A stretch of DNA of 64,000 nt from NCBI GenBank assembly GCA_012729765.1, contig JAAYCM010000119.1:1-64000 (forward strand), written 5' to 3'. The position numbers and the translations under genes were made by a program. This document shows, piece by piece, positions 23,950-32,363 of the stretch. The stretch is from Chloroflexota bacterium (GTDB lineage Bacteria > Chloroflexota > Anaerolineae > Aggregatilineales > Aggregatilineaceae). The notes beneath the pieces are model-generated. The model saw only the letters and a program-made list of their open reading frames with translations, did not search any database and had not been told where the DNA came from. The first letter of the stretch is position 1. Each line of letters begins with the position of its first letter.

Positions 23950-23973
23950 GGGGCAGCCAACACGCGCTGCCCC
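23950..23973. terminator. Bidirectional terminator between convergent genes
   Basis: GGGGCAGC (23950-23957) pairs perfectly with GCTGCCCC (23966-23973) around an 8-base loop. The minus-strand side is followed by GAACTTTTATG and the plus side by GATTGTTGTCT. It separates the coiled-coil gene (ends 23925) from the PDZ gene (ends 23996). Confidence 0.6.
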
Positions 23974-23995
23974 GATTGTTGTCTGGTTTCAGGCG

Positions 23996-25957
23996 CTAGG
24001 CCGCTGTCTCGTCGCTGCTGGCGGGCGATTCGGGCACATCGGGGGCGGGGGCCGGCTCGGAATCGCCCTCGAACGTCCCATCCGGCGCGAAGAAGGGGTG
24101 ATGCTCGAAGAACTCGTCGGGCATCCGCTCCATGTCCGGCCACATGAACGGCATCATCGGGCCGAAGCGGCGCAGTCCGCGCTGGTTGTCGGGGTCAAAG
24201 TGCCACCCCTGGCCCGGCCCGAAGCCGAACATCCCACCGCGCCCGGCGGAGCTGGGGCCGAGCACGACATCGATCTGCATTTCCTCACCGTCGCGCAGCA
24301 CGCTCAGCGTGACCTGCTCGCCCTCGTCATAGGCATACAGCCGTTCCGGTAGCGTGCGGCGCTGATCGACCGGATCGCCATCGACCGCGACAATAATGTC
24401 ACCGGCCTGCAGGCCAGCCTCGGCGGCGGGCGTGTCGTCCAGCACTTCCTCGATCAGCGCGCCCTCTTCCACCGTCAGATTTTGCTCGGCGGCGATCTCA
24501 GCGGTGAGTGTGATGTAGACCACGCCCAACTGGGGCCGGGCCTGCGCGCCGAACGCGAAGCCCTGCATAGACGCGCCCGGCATCATCATCTGGCCGGAGA
24601 ACATCTCGTCCGGCTCCGGTAGCTCGAACTCTAGCTCGACTTCCGCACCGTCTCGCAGCACAGTCAGGGTCACGCTGCCGCTCTCGGCAAGCGACTCGAG
24701 CAGGGGCATCGGATTGAGAGCATCAAGCGCCATGCCGTTGATGGCCGTGATTACGTCGCCTTCCTGCAGGCCCGCTTCGTCAACCGGCGAGCCAGGAGTC
24801 AGACTCTCGACCAGCAGCCCATCATCGGTTACGCGCAGCTCCACACCCAACATGCCCATGAGCATCTGGCCCATATTGTCGAAGCCCTGCATCATGCCGG
24901 GCATCATCCCCTCGAACATCGGCATGAGGTCCTGGAACATCGCCTCAAGCTCGTCCAGGGACGGCAGCTCCAGCGTGATCTCGACTTCCTGGCCGTCACG
25001 CAGCACGGTCAGGACCAGCGGCTCGCCCGCTTCGAGCGATTCCCACAGCGCCTGGGGATCGAAGTCGTTCAGCGGTACACCGTTGAGGTCCGTGATCACG
25101 TCACCTTCTTGCAGCTCCGACTCGGCCAGGACCGAATCCGCCTCGATCCGGTCGATGCTCAGGCCCTCGTCGGTCAGGCTGACGCTGACGCCGAGCAGAC
25201 TCAGCAGCTCCGGGATCGGTCTGCCGAACACGAAGAACTGGCTCATATCGGGCATCATCGGCCCCAGCGCCTCGTCCAGCGTCGGTACTTCGAAGGTGAG
25301 ATCGAGTGATTCGCCGTCACGCAGCACAGTCACAGTGACCGACTGGCCGGAGCGCAGTGAGCGCAGCAGTTGGCCGGGGGCGAGATTGGTCACGTCCATC
25401 CCGTTGATCGCTGTGATCACATCGCCTTCCCGCAGGCCCGTTGCTGCCAGCGGCGAATCAGGGTCCAGGCTCTCGATTACCAGACCATCCGCTGTGGCGC
25501 GGGCGCGCAGGCCCAGGATTTGCAGCGTGCCGCCCGCTTCGATCTGAGGACCGACCTCAATCGACGGACCGGGCTGCGTGTCAAGCCCGGCGGGGCGCTC
25601 GCCCAGAGTCACGCTGACGGTGCGCTCCTCGTCCCGCGTCTCCACTTCGAGCGTGATCTGATCGCCGGGCTGATGCTGCGCAATCGCCTCGATCAGTTCC
25701 TCGGCGCTCCGAATCTCAATCGAATCGACCGCGATAATCTCGTCACCGACCTGCAAGCCGGCTGCTTCGGCGGGCGAGCCAGGCCAGACCTCGCGCACGA
25801 TCACGCCGTCGGGCGTGTTCTCGATCCCGATGCCGAGCCAGGCCTCGCCGCCTTGCTGAGCGCTGGCCGTTCCCAGGCTCACTCCGCCCAGCGCCAAGGA
25901 CAACACGACCAACAACGACATCAACCGTTTAGCTAACGAATGCTCTATGCGTGGCAT
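23996..25957 (-). CDS. Secreted protein made of five tandem PDZ domains, no protease domain, 653 aa
   Basis: After a signal peptide (residues 1-33, ending TASAQQG) five PDZ domains follow at about 36-123, 143-226, 248-331, 361-447 and 475-568. Each has the carboxylate-binding loop region, a GLxxGDxI[IT]x[IV][ND] turn and an LTVLRDG[EQA] strand. The middle three are very alike and must have arisen by duplication. They are linked by Met/Pro-rich segments. The final 85 residues are Pro/Glu/Asp-rich and disordered, ending in ETAA. No Ser-protease triad is present, so this is not an HtrA/DegP enzyme but a peptide-binding scaffold acting outside the membrane. AAGGAGG precedes the ATG. Confidence 0.85.
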   Translation of the reverse strand: MPRIEHSLAKRLMSLLVVLSLALGGVSLGTASAQQGGEAWLGIGIENTPDGVIVREVWPGSPAEAAGLQVGDEIIAVDSIEIRSAEELIEAIAQHQPGDQITLEVETRDEERTVSVTLGERPAGLDTQPGPSIEVGPQIEAGGTLQILGLRARATADGLVIESLDPDSPLAATGLREGDVITAINGMDVTNLAPGQLLRSLRSGQSVTVTVLRDGESLDLTFEVPTLDEALGPMMPDMSQFFVFGRPIPELLSLLGVSVSLTDEGLSIDRIEADSVLAESELQEGDVITDLNGVPLNDFDPQALWESLEAGEPLVLTVLRDGQEVEITLELPSLDELEAMFQDLMPMFEGMMPGMMQGFDNMGQMLMGMLGVELRVTDDGLLVESLTPGSPVDEAGLQEGDVITAINGMALDALNPMPLLESLAESGSVTLTVLRDGAEVELEFELPEPDEMFSGQMMMPGASMQGFAFGAQARPQLGVVYITLTAEIAAEQNLTVEEGALIEEVLDDTPAAEAGLQAGDIIVAVDGDPVDQRRTLPERLYAYDEGEQVTLSVLRDGEEMQIDVVLGPSSAGRGGMFGFGPGQGWHFDPDNQRGLRRFGPMMPFMWPDMERMPDEFFEHHPFFAPDGTFEGDSEPAPAPDVPESPASSDETAA

Positions 25958-26009
25958 AGTCCATTTCCTCCTTATATCCCAGGTTCACATAAGGTTAGTA
26001 TGACCACCC

Positions 26010-26022
26010 ATTGTAAATTATA
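26010..26022 (-). promoter_or_regulatory. Promoter region of the five-PDZ gene
   Basis: Two overlapping -10-like boxes, TATAAT (26022-26017) and TACAAT (26015-26010), lie about 55-65 bases before the PDZ gene start on the minus strand, between the gene and MITE copy 2. No convincing -35 is seen. Confidence 0.35.
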
Positions 26023-26101
26023 TGTAATCACTTCCTGAGAAGGTACTGAGAGTGGGATAAATGCGAGATGAGTACGCCTGAGGGTGCGGCTGAAAACCGG
26101 G

Positions 26102-26281
26102 CTAGAGGCTGTTATGCACTTCCACCCCCCATCCCCCAGCCCCTTCCCCCACGTTTCACGGAGCTGAGGGGGGCACGGCGGCAGGTCTGAAGTCCTTCCC
26201 ACCTTGTGGGGGAAGGATTTAGGATGGGGGGCAGGCGAGCTTCGCTTCGTTTGACGTTCCAAAGTGCATAACACGCTCTAG
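26102..26281. mobile_element. MITE-like repeat, copy 2 (complete, 180 bp)
   Basis: This is the best-preserved copy. It begins CTAGAGGCTGTTATGCACTT and ends with the near-complement AAGTGCATAACACGCTCTAG, so the terminal inverted repeats are about 20 bp and bounded by CTAG. The core contains CCCCCCATCC...GGATGGGGGG and an internal hairpin. It has no reading frame for a transposase. The right-end CTA (26278-26280) is, on the minus strand, the TAG stop codon of the histidine kinase gene. Confidence 0.85.
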
Positions 26282-27747
26282 GGGTTGCGCATACGCAGGG
26301 GGCGGCGCACATGCAGCAGGGTCGTGCGAGCGGCTTCCGACGAAAGCTGCTCCGGCAGCAGCGGCAGGCTGAGGGTAAAGGTTGATCCCTGGCCGACCTG
26401 ACTGGTAACGCGAAGCTGGCCGCCGTGCGCCTCGGCGATCCAGCGCGCAATCGAGAGGCCCAGGCCGGTCCCACCCTGCGCGCGCGAGCGGGCCTTATCG
26501 ACGCGGTAGAAGCGGTCGAAGACGTGCGGCAGGTCTTCGGGCGGGATGCCGACCCCGGTATCGGTGACGGAGACATGGGCATGGGCGTCGTCGCGGCTGA
26601 GCGAAATCGTGACGGTGCCGCCGGGTGAAGTGTATTTCAGGCCGTTGGATACCAGATTGAGCAGAAGCTGCTTGATACGGTCCACATCGCCGATCACCTC
26701 GGCCTGATCGATCGGCCCCAGCACGACGCGCACGCCATCGGCCAACACCTGGGCCTGGTTGTAGACTTCCAGCACCAGTGTATCGAGATCGACCAGCGCG
26801 CGATCCAGTGAGAGCCGCCCGGCGTCGGCCTTCGCCAGCAGCAGCAGATCGTCCACCAGCCGGGTCATGCGCTGCGACTCGCTCTCGATGGCTTCCAGCA
26901 GTTCTTCGTCGTAGCCGATGCGCCGGATCAGATCGAGATTGCCCTGAATGGTGGTCAGCGGCGTGCGCATCTCGTGTGAGACATCCGCCACGAAGCGGCG
27001 CTGCGCGTTGAACAGCCGCTCCAGCCGCCCCAGCGTCTCGTTGAAGGTCTGGGTGAGCTGGCCCAATTCGTCGTTTGGCCCGGTGTAAGGGATGCGCCGG
27101 CTGAGATCGTCAGCCGCCGTGATCTTCTGCGCGGTCTGCGCGATCACGTCGATTGGGCGCAGCACGCGCCGCGAGAGAATATCGCCCAGCAGCAGCGACG
27201 CCATCAGGACCAGCGCGCCGACCACGAGCATGATCTTCAGCAGGCGGTCGATGGCCGCATCGACGGTGCGCAGCGAAGCGGCGGCCTGGATATGGCCGCG
27301 TATCTCGGCGTCCGGCCCGACCAGCGGCGCAGTCGCCACGCGCAAATGGACGTTATCGACGATCACGTCGCGGCGAACGGCGTGATCTTCTCCCAGCGCT
27401 TCGGGATCAAGCGAATCGGCGTAGCCGAGCAGGCTGGGCGAGGCATAGTTGGGGAAGGGCCGCTTCGAGACGCCGTCATACAGCCAGATTTGAACATACA
27501 GCCCCGGCGTGCTCAGGCTGTTGATCTGGGGCATTCCCAGCTCGCCGCGCGGCGACGAATCCTGCAGCGGCGAGAGGATGTAGCCCATCGCGTAGCCGTG
27601 CACATCGTCAATCGCTTTGGTGAGCGTCTCGTCAACCTGGTTGCGCAGGGTCCAGTTGAGGACGCTCGACGTCGCCGCGCTGAAGGCCAGGATGACCACT
27701 GCCAGCAGGCTGGAATATAAGAATGTCAGGCGGGTACGAATCGTCAT
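26278..27747 (-). CDS. OmpR-type sensor histidine kinase, 489 aa
   Basis: This is a membrane-bound two-component sensor. TM1 lies at residues 7-30, a periplasmic sensing region of about 140 residues follows, and TM2 is near 175-195 (IMLVVGALVLMASLLLGDIL). HAMP (residues 195-250) precedes the HisKA phospho-His motif in DVSHEMRTPLTT, and HATPase follows with NLVSNGLKYT, DTGVGIP and GGTGLGLSIARW. Its stop codon TAG lies within the terminal CTAG of MITE copy 2, so the last residues may have been altered by that insertion. It lies downstream of the cognate response regulator with a 124-base gap. Confidence 0.93.
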   Translation of the reverse strand: MTIRTRLTFLYSSLLAVVILAFSAATSSVLNWTLRNQVDETLTKAIDDVHGYAMGYILSPLQDSSPRGELGMPQINSLSTPGLYVQIWLYDGVSKRPFPNYASPSLLGYADSLDPEALGEDHAVRRDVIVDNVHLRVATAPLVGPDAEIRGHIQAAASLRTVDAAIDRLLKIMLVVGALVLMASLLLGDILSRRVLRPIDVIAQTAQKITAADDLSRRIPYTGPNDELGQLTQTFNETLGRLERLFNAQRRFVADVSHEMRTPLTTIQGNLDLIRRIGYDEELLEAIESESQRMTRLVDDLLLLAKADAGRLSLDRALVDLDTLVLEVYNQAQVLADGVRVVLGPIDQAEVIGDVDRIKQLLLNLVSNGLKYTSPGGTVTISLSRDDAHAHVSVTDTGVGIPPEDLPHVFDRFYRVDKARSRAQGGTGLGLSIARWIAEAHGGQLRVTSQVGQGSTFTLSLPLLPEQLSSEAARTTLLHVRRPLRMRNP

Positions 27748-27871
27748 GAGCGGCGTTCAGCGATCAATTGGGCGTCTCATGTTGATTGTAGCACTCGAAG
27801 GTGAGTGACCCATGAGAATATCGCGCCCTGGCGGTCGCTCTTGGACAGGTTGAGACGATTGGCCGGCGTCC

Positions 27872-28549
27872 CTATTCTTCGCGCAGCACGTAGCCGACGC
27901 CGCGCACGGTGTGGATCAGACGCGACTGGCCGCCCTCTTCGGTCTTCTGGCGCAGATAGCGCACATAGACTTCGATGATATTGCTCTCGCCGCCGAAATC
28001 GTAGCCCCACACGCGGTCGAAGATCATCTCGCGAGTCAGGACGCGGCGCGGGTTGCGCATGAACAATTCCAGCAGTTCATATTCCTTGGCGGTCAGATCG
28101 ATGTACTGCTCGCCGCGCTGGGCGCGATGCGTGCCCGTATCGAGTGACAGATCGGCAAACCGCAGTACTTCCGGGCGCGAGGACGGCGACGCGCGCCGGA
28201 ACAGGGCACGGATGCGGGCCAGCAGCTCGTCGAACGAGAACGGCTTGACGAGATAATCGTCGGCCCCGGCGTCCAGCCCGGCGACGCGATCCTGCACATC
28301 CTCTTTGGCGGTCAGCATCAGGATCGGGACATCCCCGGCGGCGCGCAGCCGCTTGCAGACTTCCAGCCCATCCATGCCGGGCAGCATCCAGTCCAGGATG
28401 ACCAGGTCGGGCGGGGTGTCGCGTGCCATATCCAGGCCGGTCTGCCCGTCGTAGGCCACATCGACCCGGTAGCCCTCGTAGATCAGGCCGCGCTTGAGAA
28501 ACTGGGCGATTCGCGCTTCGTCTTCTATCACCAGAATACGGTCGGGCAT
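27872..28549 (-). CDS. OmpR/PhoB-family response regulator, 225 aa
   Basis: The receiver covers residues 1-118, with acidic pocket EDEAR, phospho-acceptor Asp in [12 protein letters not shown], Thr in LMLTAKED and Lys in [14 protein letters not shown]. The winged-helix output domain (residues 130-222) carries [21 protein letters not shown], a [21 protein letters not shown] recognition helix and [15 protein letters not shown] 28549 with AAAGGA upstream is preferred over the in-frame start at 28573. It is the first gene of the pair with the kinase at 26278 and should regulate genes including its own operon. The stimulus is unknown. Confidence 0.95.
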   Translation of the reverse strand: MPDRILVIEDEARIAQFLKRGLIYEGYRVDVAYDGQTGLDMARDTPPDLVILDWMLPGMDGLEVCKRLRAAGDVPILMLTAKEDVQDRVAGLDAGADDYLVKPFSFDELLARIRALFRRASPSSRPEVLRFADLSLDTGTHRAQRGEQYIDLTAKEYELLELFMRNPRRVLTREMIFDRVWGYDFGGESNIIEVYVRYLRQKTEEGGQSRLIHTVRGVGYVLREE

Positions 28550-28644
28550 CGAAGGTATCCTTTCGGTCTGCAAGCCATGCCGGGTGCCACCAAACGTGAC
28601 TTTCTATTATAACCAGCCCGCCCGCCCTGTGCTGGTGAGTTGTC

Positions 28645-28748
28645 GGGGTAGGGCTTGCCTACCCGGCGGGCGATGTAAGCCTCGCCCCTACATGAAACAG
28701 CCTGGGCCGACGCCGCTGGGTTCACCAAAAATGCATAACGCGCGCTAG
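28645..28748. mobile_element. MITE-like remnant, copy 5, ending at the peptidase stop codon
   Basis: The right end ATGCATAACGCGCGCTAG closely matches the terminal repeat of copy 2 and again ends in CTAG. Its CTA (28745-28747) is the TAG stop of the minus-strand peptidase gene. The inner part differs from the other copies: GTAGGG (28648) to CCCCTAC (28691) forms an imperfect inverted repeat around GCTTGCCTACCC and GTAAGCCTCGCC. The left border is unclear. Confidence 0.5.
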
Positions 28749-29434
28749 CCCAGCACAGTTGCCGCCAGCGGGTGCTCGACGGCGGCCCCGTTCTCGACCG
28801 TGACACGATAGGCTGCCGCGCCCGATTTGGCCGCGACGATATGCTCCAGCATGCCATCGACGAAATGGGCCGCGACATGATCGTCCAGCGCCAGCCCCGG
28901 CAGCACCTTCTGCTCCGCGATAAACTGCTGGTAAGCGGGCCGGCGTTCCGGCTCGCTGTCATAATGCGGGCAGCAGCTTCCCGCCAGAAAGCCGAAACCG
29001 TCCAGCACGCCCAGCGGCCAGACCGAATCGGTGACACTCTGCTCGAACCAGCAGATCGCGCCGGCGCTGATCCCCGCCAGGACGATGCCGCGCGCCAGCG
29101 CCTCGCGCAGCACCCCATCGACGCCCCAGCCGCGCCACAGCGCGAGCAGGCTGCGCGTGTTGCCCCCGCCAACATACAGGATATCCTGGCTGAGAAGCTG
29201 CTCCGGCCAGTTGGCGTCCACACGCCCGAAGAGCGAAAACCATGACGGCTGCGCGCCAAGCCGCACAAACGCATCGTAGAAGCGCACGATAAAATCGCGC
29301 GATTCGCCGCCGGCCTGCGGCAGATAGCACACTTTGGGGCGCGGGGTGTTCACCTGGCTGAGGACGTATTCGCCCAGCAGCAGGTCGTCGGGCAGCATCG
29401 AGAAGCCGCCACCTAGCGCGATAATTTGCTGCAT
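28745..29434 (-). CDS. Peptidase E-like (S51 family) class I glutamine-amidotransferase-fold protein, 229 aa
   Basis: The fold resembles peptidase E/cyanophycinase (S51). ILYVGGGNTRSLLALW is the conserved strand-turn and GIVLAGISAGAICWFE carries the nucleophile Ser in GxSAGA. DSVWPLGVLDGFGFLAGSCCPHYD contributes the catalytic His region. Members cleave aspartyl dipeptides or act as small-peptide hydrolases. ATG 29434, with GGAG upstream, is chosen over the in-frame start at 29494. The stop codon is formed by the terminal CTAG of a MITE remnant. The gene stands alone on the minus strand before the phosphoesterase cluster. The exact substrate is unknown. Confidence 0.85.
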   Translation of the reverse strand: MQQIIALGGGFSMLPDDLLLGEYVLSQVNTPRPKVCYLPQAGGESRDFIVRFYDAFVRLGAQPSWFSLFGRVDANWPEQLLSQDILYVGGGNTRSLLALWRGWGVDGVLREALARGIVLAGISAGAICWFEQSVTDSVWPLGVLDGFGFLAGSCCPHYDSEPERRPAYQQFIAEQKVLPGLALDDHVAAHFVDGMLEHIVAAKSGAAAYRVTVENGAAVEHPLAATVLG

Positions 29435-29576
29435 ACCGATCTCCAGGGCCACGAATGAAAGCCGCACAGACTGGCTCGATTCTGCGCGAGCCACACCCAG
29501 TGTAACCGGAGTCGAGCAAGTTTAAAATCAGGAAGCGGGCCGGAGTTGGAGCAGAAAGCCGGGCTGTCCCGGCGGT

Positions 29577-30083
29577 TCAGCGCAGGGTGGGGAACTCGAT
29601 GAACTCCACTTCGCCGCTGACCACATCTAGCACGCAGATCGAGCGCGCTTCGGGCTGGCTGCCGCCCAGCGCGCCGGGATTGATCAGGCGCACGCTGTAG
29701 GCACTGCGAAATTCGTTGCGGCGTTGGTGGGTGTGCCCATGACAGATATAGGTGTAGTGGCCGCTCATCATCATTTCGTACAGCAGGGCATAGTTGTCGC
29801 CGTGTGTGATGCCGATGTGTTGCCCGTCGATCTCGATCTCGCGCCGTATCTGGGGCCGCCCCGCGCCGATGCGGTTGGCGGCATCGCCCAATGCCGCCCA
29901 GTCCTGATCCATATTCCCGCGCACAAATACAACATCCCACCCGCTGAACAGGTAGATGATCTCCGGCTGCGTGATGTCGCCGCAGTGGATCAGCCGGGTC
30001 AGGCCGCGCGCTTTGAAAGCGTCGAGCGCGACCCGCGTATTCGACTCGTTGCTGTGGGTGTCGGAGAGAATCCCGATTTTCAA
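29577..30083 (-). CDS. YfcE/MJ0936-type metallophosphoesterase, 168 aa
   Basis: This is a calcineurin-like phosphoesterase of the short YfcE family. Metal-binding motifs are present in order: ILSDTHSN (DxH), HCGDI (GD), VRGNMD (GN with D), THGDNY (H) and CHGHTHQRR (GHTH). Members hydrolyse phosphodiesters or mononucleotide substrates with Mn2+. The start overlaps the stop of the histidine phosphatase gene by 4 bases, so the two form a small operon of phosphate hydrolases with the DUF1232 gene. The protein has normal length and appears intact. Confidence 0.92.
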   Translation of the reverse strand: MKIGILSDTHSNESNTRVALDAFKARGLTRLIHCGDITQPEIIYLFSGWDVVFVRGNMDQDWAALGDAANRIGAGRPQIRREIEIDGQHIGITHGDNYALLYEMMMSGHYTYICHGHTHQRRNEFRSAYSVRLINPGALGGSQPEARSICVLDVVSGEVEFIEFPTLR

Positions 30084-30682
30084 GGCTGCGGTTCTCCTCG
30101 TGGCAGGCCGGGATAGGGCGGGGCCAGAAACGGTGTGTCCGGCTGCCGCGTGGCGCGATCCACCGCCATCACGTCCATGAAGCCGAGCTGCTGCCAGGTG
30201 TCATACGACGGCGGCTCGCCGCGCAGATGCGCGACATAGAGCGTGAGGACGGTCGCGTGTGAGACGACGGCCAACGCCTCGCCGGGCGGGTGGCGGTTGA
30301 GCAGAGCATCCAGCGCGGCCACGAAGCGGCCCTGGGCGGCCTGCGCAGTTTCCCAATCAGGCGCGGCGGGCCGGTCGGGATGGGCGAAGAAATCGCGCTG
30401 CGCGGCCTGGAACTGGTCCGCCCCCAGCCACGCGTCACGCCGGGCCTCGCCCAGCTCCGCGATCGGATGGTGCGGGATGCCGTGCGCCGCGCGGATTGCC
30501 TCACCCACCACCGTCGTCTTAACCTCGCGGCTGGTATAGATCACCGTGACCGCACGCCAGAGCGAGTCCGCCGTCAGGGCACGCACCTGCGCGTGCCCCT
30601 CATTGGTCAGATGCCAGGCCGAAGCCGGGGCTTCGGGGTCTGGCCGGGTCAGCGGGTGGCGGATCAGGTACAGGTAGGCCAC
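30080..30682 (-). CDS. Histidine phosphatase (phosphoglycerate mutase-like) family protein, 200 aa
   Basis: The N-terminal signature reads LIRHPLTR in place of the usual RHG, keeping the Arg and phospho-accepting His. YTSREVKTTVVGEAI gives the second Arg, ELGEARRDAW the Glu, and ALAVVSHATVLTLYVAHL the second catalytic His. Members dephosphorylate small metabolites or act as mutases. The C terminus is Pro-rich and loose (PPYPGLPRGEPQP). It overlaps the phosphoesterase gene by 4 bases and follows the DUF1232 gene by two bases. The RHP variant occurs in this family and does not imply loss of activity. The substrate is unknown. Confidence 0.85.
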   Translation of the reverse strand: MAYLYLIRHPLTRPDPEAPASAWHLTNEGHAQVRALTADSLWRAVTVIYTSREVKTTVVGEAIRAAHGIPHHPIAELGEARRDAWLGADQFQAAQRDFFAHPDRPAAPDWETAQAAQGRFVAALDALLNRHPPGEALAVVSHATVLTLYVAHLRGEPPSYDTWQQLGFMDVMAVDRATRQPDTPFLAPPYPGLPRGEPQP

Positions 30683-30684
30683 AA

Positions 30685-31050
30685 CTAGCTTTCTCGTTCG
30701 CGCACTTCGTACTCGCCCTCGATCACATTCGCCTGGCCGCGCCGGGACTTTTCCTCGCGGATGATGGCGCGTGCTCCGTCGCGGTACTCGGCCACGATAT
30801 TGGCCGGTGCGGAGCGGATGAACATTTGCAGGCCCAGGATCAGCGCGCCGACGTCGTCCATCACGCCGAACGGCAGCAGCAGGTCGGGCAGCAGGTCGAT
30901 CGGCGACAGGATATACAGCAGCGTTGCCACAGGAATGAGCTTGGTCAGGGGGTTAACCCGCCCGTCGAGCATCAGGTGCCACGACAGCACCAGATTGTTC
31001 CACAGGCGGCTGATCAGGTCGGGATCACGGTTTGTTTGTTGTTTCGCCAT
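30685..31050 (-). CDS. DUF1232 (YkvA-like) membrane protein, 121 aa
   Basis: The central segment TKLIPVATLLYILSPIDLLPD is the DUF1232 signature (SPIDxxPD), followed by a GVMDDVGALILGLQMF helix. One or two membrane helices are predicted, with a charged C-terminal tail (ERES end). Such proteins are widespread and small; their role is unknown but often linked to membrane stress or envelope functions. It is the first gene of a three-gene run with the two phosphate hydrolases, two bases apart from the next. The gap 31051-31104 separates it from the MFS gene. Confidence 0.9.
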   Translation of the reverse strand: MAKQQTNRDPDLISRLWNNLVLSWHLMLDGRVNPLTKLIPVATLLYILSPIDLLPDLLLPFGVMDDVGALILGLQMFIRSAPANIVAEYRDGARAIIREEKSRRGQANVIEGEYEVRERES

Positions 31051-31104
31051 CGGATAGTTTTCCTCATTATTTGGCTCACATACCAGCTACTTTGTTCTCA
31101 ACGA

Positions 31105-32313
31105 TTACTTCGATTCTACTGGGCTATACGCGGCTGGGTCTGACGCGTTGCGCAGATCGGGCCGGCGCAGCAGCACCAGGCCGAGCACAAGCGTACCGAC
31201 GCCGCAGGCGATCCCGGCGACGAACGGCCAGCCCGCATCGCTCGTGTAGAGCACGCCCGCGAGATTGGTTCCCAGGACGGCGGCCAGCCCGGCCAGCGTA
31301 TCGACCAGGGCGTAGGCCACGCCGCGCTGATGCTCGCTGACATAGGCGCTGATCGCGCTGACGGCCATCGGGCGGGTGGTATAGTACGCGCCGAGCAGCA
31401 TCGCCGCGACCGCGACGACCGGCCAGGCCCCGCTGATCAGCAGCAGGCCGAAGGACGCCATCACTAGTAAGAGGCTAGCAAAAAAACCGCGCCATGACGA
31501 GAGCCGCCCCAGCAGCAGGCTGGAGATAGCCGTCCCCAGGGCGGTGAGTGAGCCGAAAACGCCGATTGAGGTCCGCGAGAAGCCGCGTACCTCTTCGAGA
31601 AACTGCGAGGAGAGCGGCTGCCCGATCAGCACCGCCACAAAGCCCAGCGTCAGCAGCGCGAACGCCACGATAACCGGCCTGTCGCGCAGCAGCGCACGGT
31701 AGTTGTAGCCGTGCTGGGGCCGCGCCGGGTCGGGATAGGAGCGCGTGCGCATGATCGCCAGCAGGCTCAGCGCGAACCAGAACACGCTGATCAGAAAGAC
31801 GCTGCGCAGCCCGATCGCGTCGCCCAGTGCACCGCCGATGCTGGGCGAGACAACCAGCCCCAGCGAATAGGCTGCCCACAAAAAGGTCAGCGACGCCTGG
31901 ATCGGCAGGTTTGGGGCGCGCGTTGGATCGTGACGCACGGCCTGGGTGAGATACACGTTCGTGCTTGGGATCGCGGCTGAGGACACGCCGTAGATCAAAA
32001 AGCCGGGCGCGGCCCAGCGCCAGTCAGGAGCGAGCGCGATGATCAGCACGCCGAGCAGCCCGGCATACCAGCCGGGGATCATCAGCCGCCGTGCGCCCCA
32101 GCGGTCGGCCAGGATACCGGCGGGCAGGATGAACAGCAGCCGCGCCAGCCCCCACATGCCGATCACGAAGCCGGTCTGGGCGGGATCAGCCCCCAGCGAT
32201 TTGACGTAGAGCGGCTGGAGATACATCCACAGCCCTTCGCCTACCCCCCATAAGGTATAGGACCCCATCACCCAGCGCGTATCGCGCCCCAGTTCACGCC
32301 ATAATCTCAACAT
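31105..32313 (-). CDS. Major facilitator superfamily transporter, 402 aa
   Basis: This is a 12-helix MFS protein of usual length. Typical loop-2/3 residues appear as GILADRWGARRLMIPG and the matching C-half loop as LLLGRLSSWRG. YGVSSAAIPSTNVYLTQAVRH (helix 4 to 5) is a drug/sugar-exporter-like turn. The last 20 residues are soluble and polar. It lies on the minus strand between the esterase gene and the DUF1232 gene, with no obvious metabolic partner. A multidrug or metabolite exporter is the best general description, and the substrate cannot be told from sequence. Confidence 0.9.
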   Translation of the reverse strand: MLRLWRELGRDTRWVMGSYTLWGVGEGLWMYLQPLYVKSLGADPAQTGFVIGMWGLARLLFILPAGILADRWGARRLMIPGWYAGLLGVLIIALAPDWRWAAPGFLIYGVSSAAIPSTNVYLTQAVRHDPTRAPNLPIQASLTFLWAAYSLGLVVSPSIGGALGDAIGLRSVFLISVFWFALSLLAIMRTRSYPDPARPQHGYNYRALLRDRPVIVAFALLTLGFVAVLIGQPLSSQFLEEVRGFSRTSIGVFGSLTALGTAISSLLLGRLSSWRGFFASLLLVMASFGLLLISGAWPVVAVAAMLLGAYYTTRPMAVSAISAYVSEHQRGVAYALVDTLAGLAAVLGTNLAGVLYTSDAGWPFVAGIACGVGTLVLGLVLLRRPDLRNASDPAAYSPVESK

Positions 32314-32363
32314 GTTTTTTCCCGGTGTGCTGTGCCTGTTGATCGTTATCCGAAGAACCGGCG

